Program-made: the position numbers and the translations under genes | Source: Leguminivora glycinivorella | Lineage: Eukaryota; Arthropoda; Insecta; Lepidoptera; Tortricidae | Assembly: GCF_023078275.1 (NCBI RefSeq) | Contig: NC_062979.1 | Coordinates: 18,829,848-18,893,847 of the forward strand | Reading direction: 5' to 3' | DNA length: 64,000 nt | Shown here: one piece after another, positions 36,172 to 48,599 of the stretch | How positions within the stretch are numbered: the stretch's first letter is position 1 | Layout of the letters: each line of letters starts with the position of its first letter | Notes under the pieces: generated by a model | What the model saw: the letters and a program-made list of their open reading frames with translations, nothing else | What the model was told of the DNA's origin: nothing | Database searches by the model: none

Positions 36172-37176
36172 CTATTTACTAGCCGATGGGGCGGCGGGGG
36201 CCACGCCAAAAACACGGGTAACGTCCTTCTCCGTTTTAATAGGCACAGCTTTACTTTCGCTGCTATCGGACCTCCTGGCGTAGATACGTCCATCTCTCGT
36301 CCAGACGTACCTCCAATTTGCAGCATTGGCAGCCTGTCGAGCCTGCCAGAAGATGATCCGGTTTGTTTTTGTAAGCCGCTCGTTGACGAAAAGTTTACTA
36401 GGTATGTGATCAGGCGGGCCGATGTCCCGGGAGTCCAGACCGCGGCGGCTGCGTGCACTCGTCAGTAGTTCGTCTCGGAGCGCTCTGCGAGTGAACCGCA
36501 CGACGAGTGGCCGCGGGCGTGGCCCGGTGCTGTTGTTTTTAGTTAGGTCATGATGTGTACTGGTTAACGCGCTCTCACTGTTGGACACTCTGTTGTCCTG
36601 GCGGGTTCTTCCACTTTCAGTACCGTTCGCTCGAGGCAGGCCAACTCGATTTGCACTAACAATGTCTCGATCGTCAAAGTTTAGGCCTAATTTAAGCGCA
36701 ATGGTTTGAACTAAATGAATAGTGGACTCTGATCTATGCTCCGGAACCCCGCTTATTTCAACATCATTGAGGAGTAATGCTTGATCTCTCTCGTTGATCT
36801 CTAACTTCAGTTGCTCAACGGTCTCGTGCAGTACTGAGGTTTCTTGCATTTCGCTGCAACTATTTTTCATGGCAAGCAGTTCAGCGTTTAGACGTGAATT
36901 TTCCGACGACAGTTCTCTAACCTTTATATCCAACGATGAGAGGTCGGCTCCGAAGCACGAGATTTGTCTTTCTAAACAGTCAGTGGTGGCAGAAAATTCT
37001 TGTTTTATTTTGTCAATAGCTGAATTAACTTCTTTTTTTATTTCAAGAAAAATTTCCTGTTTTGTTGTCATCAATTTAGTATGGATGGCCGCCAGGTCCT
37101 TATGAACTAACCCTAATTTCTCGTCCAGCATAGTGGATAGGGAATTGCACAAAAAATTCTGGATGCTGGCCTCCAT
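36172..37176 (-). CDS. CR1-like ORF1, C-terminal part (coiled coil, RRM-like, FP-like domain)
   Basis: RNA-binding and chaperone-like protein of the element particle. The first Met after the upstream stop is at 37176, giving 334 codons, but the frame continues without shift into the PHD-finger part. In order: a long heptad-rich coiled coil (about residues 5-125), an RRM-like segment around DVEISGVPEH...LGLNFDDRDIV, an Arg-rich linker, and a C-terminal domain with FVNERLT, ARQAAN and WRYVWTRDGRIYARR. The last domain resembles the C-terminal domain of baculovirus FP25K-type proteins, which is widespread in insect CR1 ORF1 proteins. The protein ends at a TAG in plus-strand 36178 region or the TAA bounding 36172. 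Together with the PHD part it would make about 440 residues. Confidence 0.78.
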   Translation of the reverse strand: MEASIQNFLCNSLSTMLDEKLGLVHKDLAAIHTKLMTTKQEIFLEIKKEVNSAIDKIKQEFSATTDCLERQISCFGADLSSLDIKVRELSSENSRLNAELLAMKNSCSEMQETSVLHETVEQLKLEINERDQALLLNDVEISGVPEHRSESTIHLVQTIALKLGLNFDDRDIVSANRVGLPRANGTESGRTRQDNRVSNSESALTSTHHDLTKNNSTGPRPRPLVVRFTRRALRDELLTSARSRRGLDSRDIGPPDHIPSKLFVNERLTKTNRIIFWQARQAANAANWRYVWTRDGRIYARRSDSSESKAVPIKTEKDVTRVFGVAPAAPSASK

Positions 37177-37224
37177 AGGGTTGTGACTATTGCACAATGA
37201 ATTATCGACCCGACTTTGATCCGC

Positions 37225-37494
37225 TTACGGCGAGTCGTCACAAATAGACATATTTGTTGAATTACGCTGAGGCGAGTACTCGTGATGTTTCCGTACTGGC
37301 GTTTCATCACCTTTTTGACGCCTCGTCACATTGGTGCAAGAAGGACAGTGCCAGTCCATATTTTCATATCGAAAGTTCTTCTTATATACTTCGAAAGGTA
37401 TGTTGACACAATCGTAGTGGTAGGTGCCATTGCATAGGCTACATTTCACCATCACATCTTCGCTAAGTGCGTGGGGACAAGCGAAGCACTTCAT
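37225..37494 (-). CDS. CR1-like ORF1, N-terminal part (PHD finger), ended by in-frame stop
   Basis: Starts at the Met at 37494 (MKCFACPH). Cysteines and histidine are arranged as C-x2-C...C-x2-C-x4-H-x2-C...C-x2-C (CFAC, CSLC, H, C, CPSC), a C4HC3 PHD-type zinc finger as described for CR1 ORF1. The frame ends at TAA 37227-37225 (codon 90). The same frame then runs on without any indel into the coiled-coil ORF1, so the two pieces look like one ORF1 broken by a single nonsense codon. Alternatives are a bicistronic ORF1 with restart at 37176, or stop readthrough. Confidence 0.75.
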   Translation of the reverse strand: MKCFACPHALSEDVMVKCSLCNGTYHYDCVNIPFEVYKKNFRYENMDWHCPSCTNVTRRQKGDETPVRKHHEYSPQRNSTNMSICDDSP

Positions 37495-37827
37495 GTTGTC
37501 ACAGTATGTCTTACTTTTAATTTGAAGAATATAAATAAAACAGCAACTGTCCTGCAACAGCTGAGCGCGGCCAAACGATACCCGGGCGTCCTTGAACTTG
37601 ATGCACGGCCGTTATTTGTTAGCAAACCCACTGTCTTTTTAAACTGATTTTCCACACACGAAATGTAACTAAACCACAACAAATTTTGCTGTACTATATA
37701 AATAGTCACTTGGTTCTTTATTTGGTACACAATTAGATCGTAACTTGTCACTTTAAGCAATATTATAGTAATAATTAGACGGACCGCAACGCAAACGATG
37801 TTTACGTCGCGCGCGCACGCTACCCTC
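37495..37827 (-). promoter_or_regulatory. 5' UTR / presumed internal promoter of CR1-like LINE
   Basis: About 333 bp upstream of the PHD ORF1. The extreme 5' end (37800-37827) is very GC-rich, with alternating GC near 37808-37817, against an AT-rich remainder. LINE 5' UTRs normally carry the internal promoter; no specific core promoter motif was identified here, so the role is inferred from position. Confidence 0.45.
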
Positions 37828-40214
37828 CTAAGCTATATATTACGTGCCTAAAAACGTTGACTTTTGCCGTTTAACTTAGAGATAATAATTTTTTAATGGG
37901 GATTTGGAATAGTTTCAATTACATTTCCTTCAAGCACATATTCTGGCTACTACAAATTCGGTATCACGTAAGGCTTAGTAGTGTCGTGTAGCTTAGCTAA
38001 TAGGCTATATGTTTCATTCCTGAAGAAGTTCATTTTTGCCGTTTAACTTGGAGATAATAATTTTTGAATGGGGATTTGGAATAGAGTCAATTACATTTCC
38101 TTCATGTACATTTTCTGGCTACTACAAATTCGGTATCACATCAGGCTTAGTATTGTATTGTAGCTTAGCTAATAGGCTAGACGTGTCATGCCTAAAAAAG
38201 TTCACTTTTGCCGTTTAAATAACTTGGAGGTAGTAATTTTTGAGTGGGGATTTGGAATAGCTTCAATTCCATTTCCTTCATGTATATTTTCTGGCTACTA
38301 CAAATTCGGTATCACGTAAGGCTTAGTAGTGCCGTGTAGCTTGGCTAATAGGCTATACGTTACATTCCTGAAAAAGTTCAGTTTTGCCGTTTAACTTGGA
38401 GATAATAATTTTTGAATGGGGATTTGGAATAGAGTCAATTCCATTTCCTTCATGTACATTTTCTGGCTACTACAAATTCGGTATCACGTAAGGCTTAGTA
38501 GTGTCGTGTATCTTGGCTAATAGGCTATATGTCGCATGCCTGAAAATATTCATTTTTGCCGTTTGACTTGGAGATAATAATTTTTGAATGGGGATTTGGA
38601 ATAGCTTTAATTCCATTTCATTTAAGTACATTTTCTGGCTACTACAAATTCGGTATCACATCAGGCATAGTATTGTATTGTAGCTTAGCTAATAGGCTAG
38701 AGGTTTCATTCCTAAAAAAGTTCACTTTTGCCGTTTAACGTAGAGATAATAATTTTTGAATGGGGATTTGGAATAGTTTCAATTCCATTTCCTTCAAGTA
38801 CATATTCTGGCTACTACAAATTCGGTATCACGTAAGGCTTAGTAGTGTCGTGTAGCTTGGCTAATAGGCTATATGTCACATGCCTGAAAAAATTCATTTT
38901 TGCCGTTTGACTTGGAGATAATAATTTTTGAATGGGGATTTGGAATCGTTTCAATTTCATTTCCTTCAAGTACATTTTCTGGCTACTACAAATACGGTAT
39001 CACATCAGGCTTAGTATTGTATTGTAGCTTAGCTAATAGGCTAGAGGTTTCATTCCTAAAATAGTTCACTTTTGCCGTTTAACTTGGAGATAATAATTTT
39101 TGAATGGCGATTTGGAATGGTTTCAATTCCATGTTTTTCATGTACATTTTGTGGCTACTACAAATTCGTTATCACAACTTTATACTATAAGTTTTATTAA
39201 GCTTCTAACTGGCTATTTAAATCTGTTTTTAGTACAGCTGTACCTTGTTTACTTTGAACGCAATCACTTAGCAGCCGAATTCATTCCAAATGGGGATTTG
39301 GAATAGTTTCAATTCCATTTTCTTTCATGTACATTTTCTGGCTACTACAAATTCAGTATCACGTCAGGTTTAGTAGTGTCGTGTAGCTTGGCTAATAGGC
39401 TATATGACTAATGCCTGAAAAAGTTTATTTTTGCCGTGTGACCTGGCGACAAGAATTTTTGAATGGTGATTAGGAATTGTTTCAATTCCATTTCCTTCAT
39501 GTATATTTTCTGGCTACTACAAATTCGGTATCACGTAAGGCTTAATAGTGTCGTGTCGCTTGACTAATAGGCTATATTTCACATGCCTGAAAAAGTTCAT
39601 TTTTGCCGTTTGACTTGGAGATAATGATTTTTGAATGGGGATTTGGAATAGTTTCAATTCCATTTCCTTTAAGTACATTTTCTGGCTACTACAAATTCGT
39701 TATCACGTGAGGCTTAAGAGTGTCGTGTAGCTTGGCTCATAGGCTATATGTTACATGCCTGAAAAAGTTCATTTTTGCCGTTTAACTTGGAGAAAATAAT
39801 TTTTGAATGGGGATTTGGAATGGTTTCAATTCCATTTCCTTCATGCACATTTTCTGGCTACTACAAATTGGGTATCACATCAGACTTAGTAGTGTCATAT
39901 AGCTTGGCTAATATGCTATATGTTTCATGCCTAAAAATGTTCACTTTTGCCGTTTAACTTGGAGGTAGTAATTTTTGAATGGGGATTTGGAATAGTTTCA
40001 ATTCCATTTCCTTCAAGTACATTTTCTGGCTACTACAAATTAGGTATCACGTAAGGCTTAGTAGTGTCGTGTAGCTTGGCTAGTAGGCTATATGTCACAT
40101 GCCTGAAAAAGTTCATTTTTGCCGTTTGACTTGGAGATAATAATTTTTGAATGGGGATTTGGAATAGCTTCAATTCCATTTCCTTCAAGTACATTTTCTG
40201 GCTACTACAAATTC

Positions 40215-43200
40215 GGTATCACGTAAGGCTTAGTAGTGTCGTATAGCTTGGCTAATAGGCTATCTGTTACATCACTGAAAAAGTTCATTTTTGCCGTTTA
40301 ACTTCGAGATAATAATTTCTGAATGGGGATTAAGAATTGTTTCAATTCCATTTCCTTCATGTACATTTTCTGTCTACCACAAATTCGGTATCACATCAGA
40401 CTTAGTAGTATCATATAGCTTTGCTAATATGCTATATGTTTCATGCCTAAAAATGTTCACTTTTGCCGTTTAACTTGGAGGTAGTAATTTTTGAATGGGG
40501 ATTTGGAATAGTTTCAATTCCATTTCCTTCAAGTACATTTTCTGGCTACTACAAATTCGATATCACGTAAGGCTTAGTAGTGTCGTGTATCTTGGCTAAT
40601 AGGCTATATGTCGCATGCCTGAAAATATTCATTTTTGCCGTTTGACTTGGAGATAATAATTTTTGAATGGGGATTTGGAATAGCTTTAATTCCATTTCAT
40701 TTAAGTACATTTTCTGGCTACTACAAATTCGGTATCACATCAGGCTTAGTATTGTATTGTAGCTTAGCTAATAGGCTAGAGGTTTGATTCCTAAAAAAGT
40801 TCACTTTTGCCGTTTAACGTAGAGATAATAATTTTTGAATGGGGATTTGGAATAGTTTCAATTCCATTTCCTTCAAGTACATATTCTGGCTACTACAAAT
40901 TCGGTATCACGTAAGGCTTAGTAGTGTCGTGTAGCTTGGCTAATAGGCTATATGTCACATGCCTGAAAAAATTCATTTTTGCCGTTTGACTTGGAGATAA
41001 TAATTTTTGAATGGGGATTTGGAATCGTTTCAATTTCATTTCCTTCAAGTACATTTTCTGGCTACTACAAATTCGGTATCACATCAGGCTTAGTATTGTA
41101 TTGTAGCTTAGCTAATAGGCTAGAGGTTTCAATCCTAAAATAGTTCACTTTTGCCGTTTAACTTGGAGATAATAATTTTTGAATGGCGATTTGGAATGGT
41201 TTCAATTCCATGTTTTTCATGTACATTTTGTGGCTACTACAAATTCGTTATCACAACTTTATACTATAAGTTTTATTAAGCTTCTAACTGGCTATTTAAA
41301 TCTGTTTTTAGTACAGCTGTACCTTGTTTACTTTGAACGCAATCACTTAGCAGCCGAATTCATTCCAAATGGGGATTTGGAATAGTTTCAATTCCATTTT
41401 CTTTCATGTACATTTTCTGGCTACTACAAATTCAGTATCACGTCAGGTTTAGTAGTGTCGTGTAGCTTGGCTAATAGGCTATATGACTAATGCCTGAAAA
41501 AGTTTATTTTTGCCGTGTGACCTGGCGATAAGAATTTTTGAATGGGGATTAGGAATTGTTTCAATTCCATTTCCTTCATGTATATTTTCTGGCTACTACA
41601 AATTCGGTATCACGTAAGTGTCGTGTCGCTTGGCTAATAGGCTATATTTCACATGCCTGAAAAAGTTCATTTTTGCCGTTTGACTTGGAGATAATGATTT
41701 TTGAATGGGGATTTGGAATAGTTTCAATTCCATTTCCTTTAAGTACATTTTCTGGCTACTACAAATTCGGTATCACATCAGGCTTAGTATTGTATTGTAG
41801 CTTAGCTAATAGGCTAGAGGTTTCATTCCTAAAATAGTTCAGTTTTGCCGTTTAACTTGGAGATAATAATTTTTGAATGGGGATTTGGAATCGTTTCAAT
41901 TTCATTTACTTCATGTACATTTTCTGGCTACTACAAATTCGGTATCACAATAAACTTAGCAGTGTCGTATAGCTTAGCTAATAGGCTATATGCTTCATGC
42001 CTAAAAAAGTTCACTTTTGCCGTTTATCTTGGAGATAATAATTTTTGAATGGCGATTTGGAATGGTTTCAATTCCATGTTTTTCATGTACATTTTGTGGC
42101 TACTACAAATTCGTTATCACAACTTAATACTAAAAGTTTTATTGAGCTTCTAACTGGCTATTTAAATCTGTTTTTAGTACAGCTGTACCTTGTTTACTTT
42201 GAACGCAATCACTTAGCAGCCGAATTCATTCCAAATGGGGATTTGGAATAGTTTCAATTCCATTTTCTTTCATGTACATTTTCTGGCTACTACAAATTCA
42301 GTATCACGTCAGGTTTAGTAGTGTCGTGTAGCTTAGCTAATGGGCTATATGACTAATGCCTGAAAAAGTTCATTTTTGCCGTTTGAATTGGAGATAATAA
42401 TTTTTGAATGGGGATTAGGAATTGTTTCAATTCCATTTCCTTCATGTACATTTTCTGGCTACTACAAATTCGGTATCACGTAAGGCTTAGTAGTGTCGTG
42501 TAGCTTGGCTAATAGGCTATATGTCACATGCCTGAAGAAGTTCATTTTTGCCGTCTGACTTGGAGATAATGATTTTTGAATGGGGATTTGGAATAGTTTC
42601 AATTCCATTTCCTTCAAGTACATTTTCTGGCTACTACGAATTGGGTATCACGTAAGGCTTAGTAGTGTCGTGTAGCTTGGCTCATAGGCTATATGTTACA
42701 TGCCTGTAAAAGTTCATTTTTGCCGTTTAACTTGGAGAAAATAATTTTTGAATGGGGATTTGGAATTGTTTCAATTCCATTTCCTTCAAGTACATTTTCT
42801 GGCTACTACAAATTCGGTACCACGTAAGGCTTAGTAGTGTCGTGTAGCTTGGCTAATGGGCTATATGACTAATGCCTGAAAAAGTTCATTTTTGCCGTTT
42901 GAATTGGAGATAATAATTTTTGAATGGGGATTAGGAATTGTTTCAATTCCATTTCCTTCATGCACATTTTCTGGCTACTACAAATTGGGTATCACATCAG
43001 ACTTAGTAGTTTCATATAGCTTGGCTAATATGCTATATGTTTCATGCCTAAAAATGTTCACTTTTGCCGTTTAACTTGGAGGTAGTAATTTTTGAATGGG
43101 GATTTGGAATAGTTTCAATTCCATTTCCTTCAAGTACATTTTCTGGCTACTACAAATTTGGTATCACGTAAGGCTTAGTAGTGTCGTGTAGCTTGGCTAG

Positions 43201-46200
43201 TAGGCTATATGTCACATGCCTGAAAAAGTTCATTTTTGCCGTTTGACTTGGAGATAATGATTTTTGAATGGGGATTTGGAATAGCTTCAATTCCATTTCC
43301 TTCAAGTACATTTTCTGGCTACTACAAATTCGGTATCACGTAAGGCTTAGTAGTGTCGTGTAGCTTGGCTAATAGGCTATATGTTACATCGCTGAAAAAG
43401 TTCATTTTTGCCGTTTAACTTCGAGATAATAATTTCTGAATGGGGATTAAGAATTGTTTCAATTCCATTTCCTTCATGTACATTTTCTGTCTACTACAAA
43501 TTCGGTATCACATCAGACTTAGTAGTGTCATATAGCTTGGCTAATATGCTATATGTTTCATGCCTAAAAATGTTCACTTTTGCCGTTTAACTTGGAGGTA
43601 GTAATTTTTGAATGGGGATTTGGAATAGTTTCAATTCCATTTCCTTCAAGTACATTTTCTGGATACTACAAATTTGGTATCACGTAAGGCTTAGTAGTGT
43701 CGTGTAGCTTGGCTAGTAGGCTATATTTCACATGCCTGAAAAAGTTCATTTTTGCCGTTTTACTTGGAGATAATAATTTTTGAATGGGGATTTGGAATAG
43801 CTTCAATTCCATTTCCTTTAAGTACATTTTCTGGCTACTACAAATTCGGTATCAAATAAGGCTTAATAGTATCATGTAGCTTGGCTAATAAGCTATATAT
43901 TACTTGCCTAAAAACGTTGACTTTTGCCGTTTAACTTAGAGATAATAATTTTTTAATGGGGATTTGGAATAGTTTCAATTACATTTCCTTCAAGTACATA
44001 TTCTGGCTACTACAAATTCGGTATCACGTAAGGCTTAGTATTGTCGTGTAGCTTAGCTAATAGGCTATATGTTTCATTCCTGAAAAAGTTCATTTTTGCC
44101 GTTTAACTTGGAGAAAATAATTTTTGAATGGGGATTTGGAATTGTTTCAATTCCATTTCCTTCATGCACATTTTCTGGCTACTACAAATTGGGTATCACA
44201 TCAGACTTAGTAGTATCATATAGCTTGGCTAATATGCTATATGTTTCATGCCTAAAAATGTTCACTTTTGCCGTTTAACTTGGAGGTAGTAATTTTTGAA
44301 TGGGGATTTGGAATAGTTTCAATTCCATTTCCTTCAAGTACATTTTCTGGCTACTACAAATTTGGTATCACGTAAGGCTTAGTAGTGTCGTGTAGCTTGG
44401 CTAGTAGGATATATGTCACATGCCTGAAAAAGTTCATTTTTGCCGTTTGACTTGGAGATAATGATTTTTGAATGGGGATTTGGAATAGCTTCAATTCCAT
44501 TTCCTTCAAGTACATTTTCTGGCTACTACAAATTCGGTATCACGTAAGGCTTAGTAGTGTCGTGTAGCTTGGCTAATAGGCTATACGTTACATTCCTGAA
44601 AAAGTTCAGTTTTGCCGTTTAACTTGGAGATAATAATTTTTGAATGGGGATTTGGAATAGAGTCAATTCCATTTCCTTCATGTACATTTTCTGGCTACTA
44701 CAAATTCGGTATCACGTAAGGCTTAGTAGTGTCGTGTATCTTGGCTAATAGGCTATATGTCGCATGCCTGAAAATATTCATTTTTGCCGTTTGACTTGGA
44801 GATAATAATTTTTGAATGGGGATTTGGAATAGCTTTAATTCCATTTCATTTAAGTACATTTTCTGGCTACTACAAATTAGGTATCACATCAGGCTTAGTA
44901 TTGTATTGTAGCTTAGCTAATAGGCTAGAGGTTTCATTCCTAAAAAAGTTCACTTTTGCCGTTTAACGTAGAGATAATAATTTTTGAATGGGGATTTGGA
45001 ATAGTTTCAATTCCATTTCCTTCAAGTACATATTCTGGCTACTACAAATTCGGTATCACGTAAGGCTTAGTAGTGTCGTGTAGCTTGGCTAATAGGCTAT
45101 ATGTCACATGCCTGAAAAAATTCATTTTTGCCGTTTGACTTGGAGATAATAATTTTTGAATGGGGATTTGGAATCGTTTCAATTTCATTTCCTTCAAGTA
45201 CATTTTCTGGCTACTACAAATTCGGTATCACATCAGGCTTAGTATTGTATTGTAGCTTAGCTAATAGGCTAGAAGTTTTATTCCTAAAATAGTTCACTTT
45301 TGCCGTTTAACTTGGAGATAATAATTTTTGAATGGCGATTTGGAATGGTTTCAAATCCATGTTTTTCATGTACATTTTGTGGCTACTACAAATTCGTTAT
45401 CACAACTTTATTCTATAAGTTTTATTAAGCTTCTAACTGGCTATTTAAATCTGTTTTTAGTACAGCTGTACCTTGTTTACTTTGAACGCAATCACTTAGC
45501 AGCCGAATTCATTCCAAATGGGGATTTGGAATAGTTTCAATTCCATTTTCTTTCATGTACAATTGTACATTTTCTGGCTACTACAAATTCAGTATCACGT
45601 CAGGTTTAGTAGTGTCGTGTAGCTTGGCTAATAGGCTATATGACTAATGCCTGAAAAAGTTCATTTTTGCCGTTTGAATTGGAGATAATAATTTTTGAAT
45701 GGGGATTTGGAATTGTTTCAATTCCATTTCCTTCATGTACATTTTCTGGCTACTACAAATTCATTCCAAATGGGGATTTGGAATAGTTTCAATTCCATTT
45801 TCTTTCATGTACATTTTCTGGCTACTACAAATTCAGTATCACGTCAGGTTTAGTAGTGTCGTGTAGCTTGGCTAATAGGCTATATGACTAATGCCTGAAA
45901 AAGTTCATTTTTGCCGTTTGAATTGGAGATAATAATTTTTGAATGGGGATTTGGAATTGTTTCAATTCCATTTCCTTCATGTACATTTTCTGGCTACTAC
46001 AAATTCGGTATCACGTAAGGATTAGTAGTGTCGTGTAGCTTGGCTAATAGGCTATATGTTACATGCCTGAAAAAGTTTATTTTTGCCGTGTGACCTGGCG
46101 ATAAGAATTTTTGAATGGGGATTAGGAATTGTTTCAATTCCATTTCCTTCATGTATATTTTCTGGCTACTACAAATTCGGTATCACGTAAGGCTTAATAG

Positions 46201-48300
46201 TGTCGTGTCGCTTGGCTAATAGGCTATATGTCACATGCCTGAAAAAGTTCATTTTTGCCGTTTGACTTGGAGATAATGATTTTTGAATGGGGATTTGGAA
46301 TAGTTTCAATTCCATTTCCTTTAAGTACATTTTCTGGCTACTACAAATTCGGTATCACGTAAGGCTTAGTAGTGTCGTGTAGCTTGGCTCATAGGCTATA
46401 TGTTACATGCCTGAAAAAGTTCATTTTTGCCGTTTAACTTGGAGAAAATAATTTTTGAATGGGGATTTGGAATTGTTTCAATTCCATTTCCTTCATGCAC
46501 ATTTTCTGGCTACTACAAATTGGGTATCACATCAGACTTAGTAGTGTCATATAGCTTGGCTAATATGCTATATGTTTCATGCCTAAAAATGTTCACTTTT
46601 GCCGTTTAACTTGGAGGTAGTAATTTTTGAATGGGGATTTGGAATAGTTTCAATTCCATTTCCTTCAAGTACATTTTCTGGCTACTACAAATTAGGTATC
46701 ACGTAAGGCTTAGTAGTGTCGTGTAGCTTGGCTAGTAGGCTATATGTCACATGCCTGAAAAAGTTCATTTTTGCCGTTTGACTTGGAGATAATAATTTTT
46801 GAATGGGGATTTGGAATAGCTTCAATTCCATTTCCTTCAAGTACATTTTCTGGCTACTACAAATTCGGTATCACGTAAGGCTTAGTATTGTCGTGTAGCT
46901 TAGCTAATAGGCTTTATGTTACATCGCTGAAAAAGTTCATTTTTGCCGTTTAACTTCAAGATAATAATTTCTGAATGGGGATTAAGAATTGTTTCAATTC
47001 CATTTCCTTCATGTACATTTTCTGTCTACTACAAATTCGGTATCACATCAGACTTAGTAGTGTCATATAGCTTGGCTAATATGCTATATGTTTCATGCCT
47101 AAAAATGTTCACTTTTGCCGTTTAACTTGGAGGTAGTAATTTTTGAATGGGGATTTGGAATAGTTTCAATTCCATTTCCTTCAAGTACATTTTCTGGCTA
47201 CTACAAATTTGGTATCACGTAAGGCTTAGTAGTGTCGTGTAGCTTGGCTAATGGGCTATATGTCACATGCCTGAAAAATTCATTTTTGCCGTTTGACTTG
47301 GAGATAATAATTTTTGAATGGGGATTTGGAATCGTTTCAATTTCATTTCCTTCAAGTACATTTTCTGGCTACTACAAATTCGGTATCACATCAGGCTTAG
47401 TATTGTATTGTAGGTTAGCTAATAGGCTAGAGGTTTCATTCCTAAAATAGTTCACTTTTGTCGTTTAACTTGGAGGTAGTAATTTTTGAATGGGGATTTG
47501 GAATAGCTTCAATTCCATTTCCTTCATGTACATTTTATGGCTACTACAAATTCGGTATCACAACGGGCTTAGTAGTGTCGTATAGCTTGGCTAATAAGCT
47601 ATATGTTTCATGCCTGAAAAAGTTCAGTTTTTCCGTTTAACTTGGAGATAATCATTTTTGAATGGGGATTTGGAATCGCTTCAATTTCATTTACTTCATG
47701 TACATTTTCTGGCTACTACAAATTCGGTATCACAATAGACTTAGCAGCGTCGTATAGCGTGGCTAATAGGCTATATGTTTCATGCCTAAAAAGTTCACTT
47801 TTGCCGTTTATCTTGGAGATAATAATTTTTGAATGGCGATTTGGAATGGTTTCAATTCCATGTTTTTCATGTACATTTTGTGGCTACTACAAATTCGTTA
47901 TCACAACTTAATACTATAAGTTTTATTAAGCTTCTAACTGGCTATTTAAATCTGTTTTTAGTACAGCTGTACCTTGTTTACTTTGAACGCAATCACTTAG
48001 CAGCCGAATTCATTCCAAATGGGGATTTGGAATAGTTTCAATTCCATTTTCTTTCATGTACATTTTCTGACTACTACAAATTCAGTATCACGTCAGGTTT
48101 AGTAGTGTCGTGTAGCTTAGCTAATAGGCTATACGACTAATGCCTGAAAAAGTTCATTTTTGCCGTTTGAATTGGAGATAATAATTTTTGAATGGGGATT
48201 AGGAATTGTTTCAATTCCATTTCCTTCATGTACATTTTCTGGCTACTACAAATTCGGTATCACGTAAGGCTTAGTAGTGTCGTGTAGCTTGGCTAATAGG
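40215..48300 (+). repeat. Higher-order repeat, right copy 1 (about 8.39 kb)
   Basis: Landmarks recur in copy 2 at nearly constant offset: 40291/48676 (8,385), 41179/49562 (8,383), 41845/50233 (8,388), 45328/53719 (8,391), 46427/54810 (8,383), 47458/55842 (8,384) and 47829/56214 (8,385). In the middle, 43408/50764 and 44096/51452 are offset 7,356 bp. Confidence 0.8.
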
Positions 48301-48599
48301 CTATATGACTAATGCCTGAAAAAGTTTATTTTTGCCGTGTGACCTGGCGATAAGAATTTTTGAATGGTGATTAGGAATTGTTTCAATTCCATTTCCTTCA
48401 TGTATATTTTCTGGCTACTACAAATTCGGTATCACGTAAGGCTTAATAGTGTCGTGTCTCTTGACTAATAGGCTATATTTCACATGCCTGAAAAAGTTCA
48501 TTTTTGCCGTTTGACTTGGAGATAATGATTTTTGAATGGGGATTTGGAATAGTTTCAATTCCATTTCCTTTAAGTACATTTTCTGGCTACTACAAATTC

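Larger units (their letters stand above)
32071..37827 (-). mobile_element. CR1-like LINE, near full length, simple-repeat tail
   Basis: A 5.76-kb minus-strand element with 5' UTR, ORF1 (PHD finger, coiled coil, FP-like domain), an AT-rich spacer, ORF2 (endonuclease plus RT) and 3' UTR. It ends in an ATCTT/ATCTTT simple repeat (plus strand 32071-32097) instead of poly(A). Flanking satellite reads continuously across it, with at most a 4-bp TAAG overlap, so there is no convincing target duplication, as is usual for CR1. Uninterrupted versions of the same monomer type are seen near 43.88 and 52.45 kb. The clade call rests on the PHD-type ORF1, endonuclease-RT order and tail type. Confidence 0.88.

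Noticed and set aside
35631..36458. 276-residue N-terminal extension of CR1 ORF2
   Set aside because: It is open by chance in AT-rich spacer and then overlaps ORF1 in another frame; it has no recognisable domain and would make ORF2 longer than usual for CR1.
33778..37105. Plus-strand ORFs of 60-118 codons across the CR1-like element
   Set aside because: They lie antisense to ORF1 and ORF2 coding sequence and resemble no family; they are shadows of the real frames.
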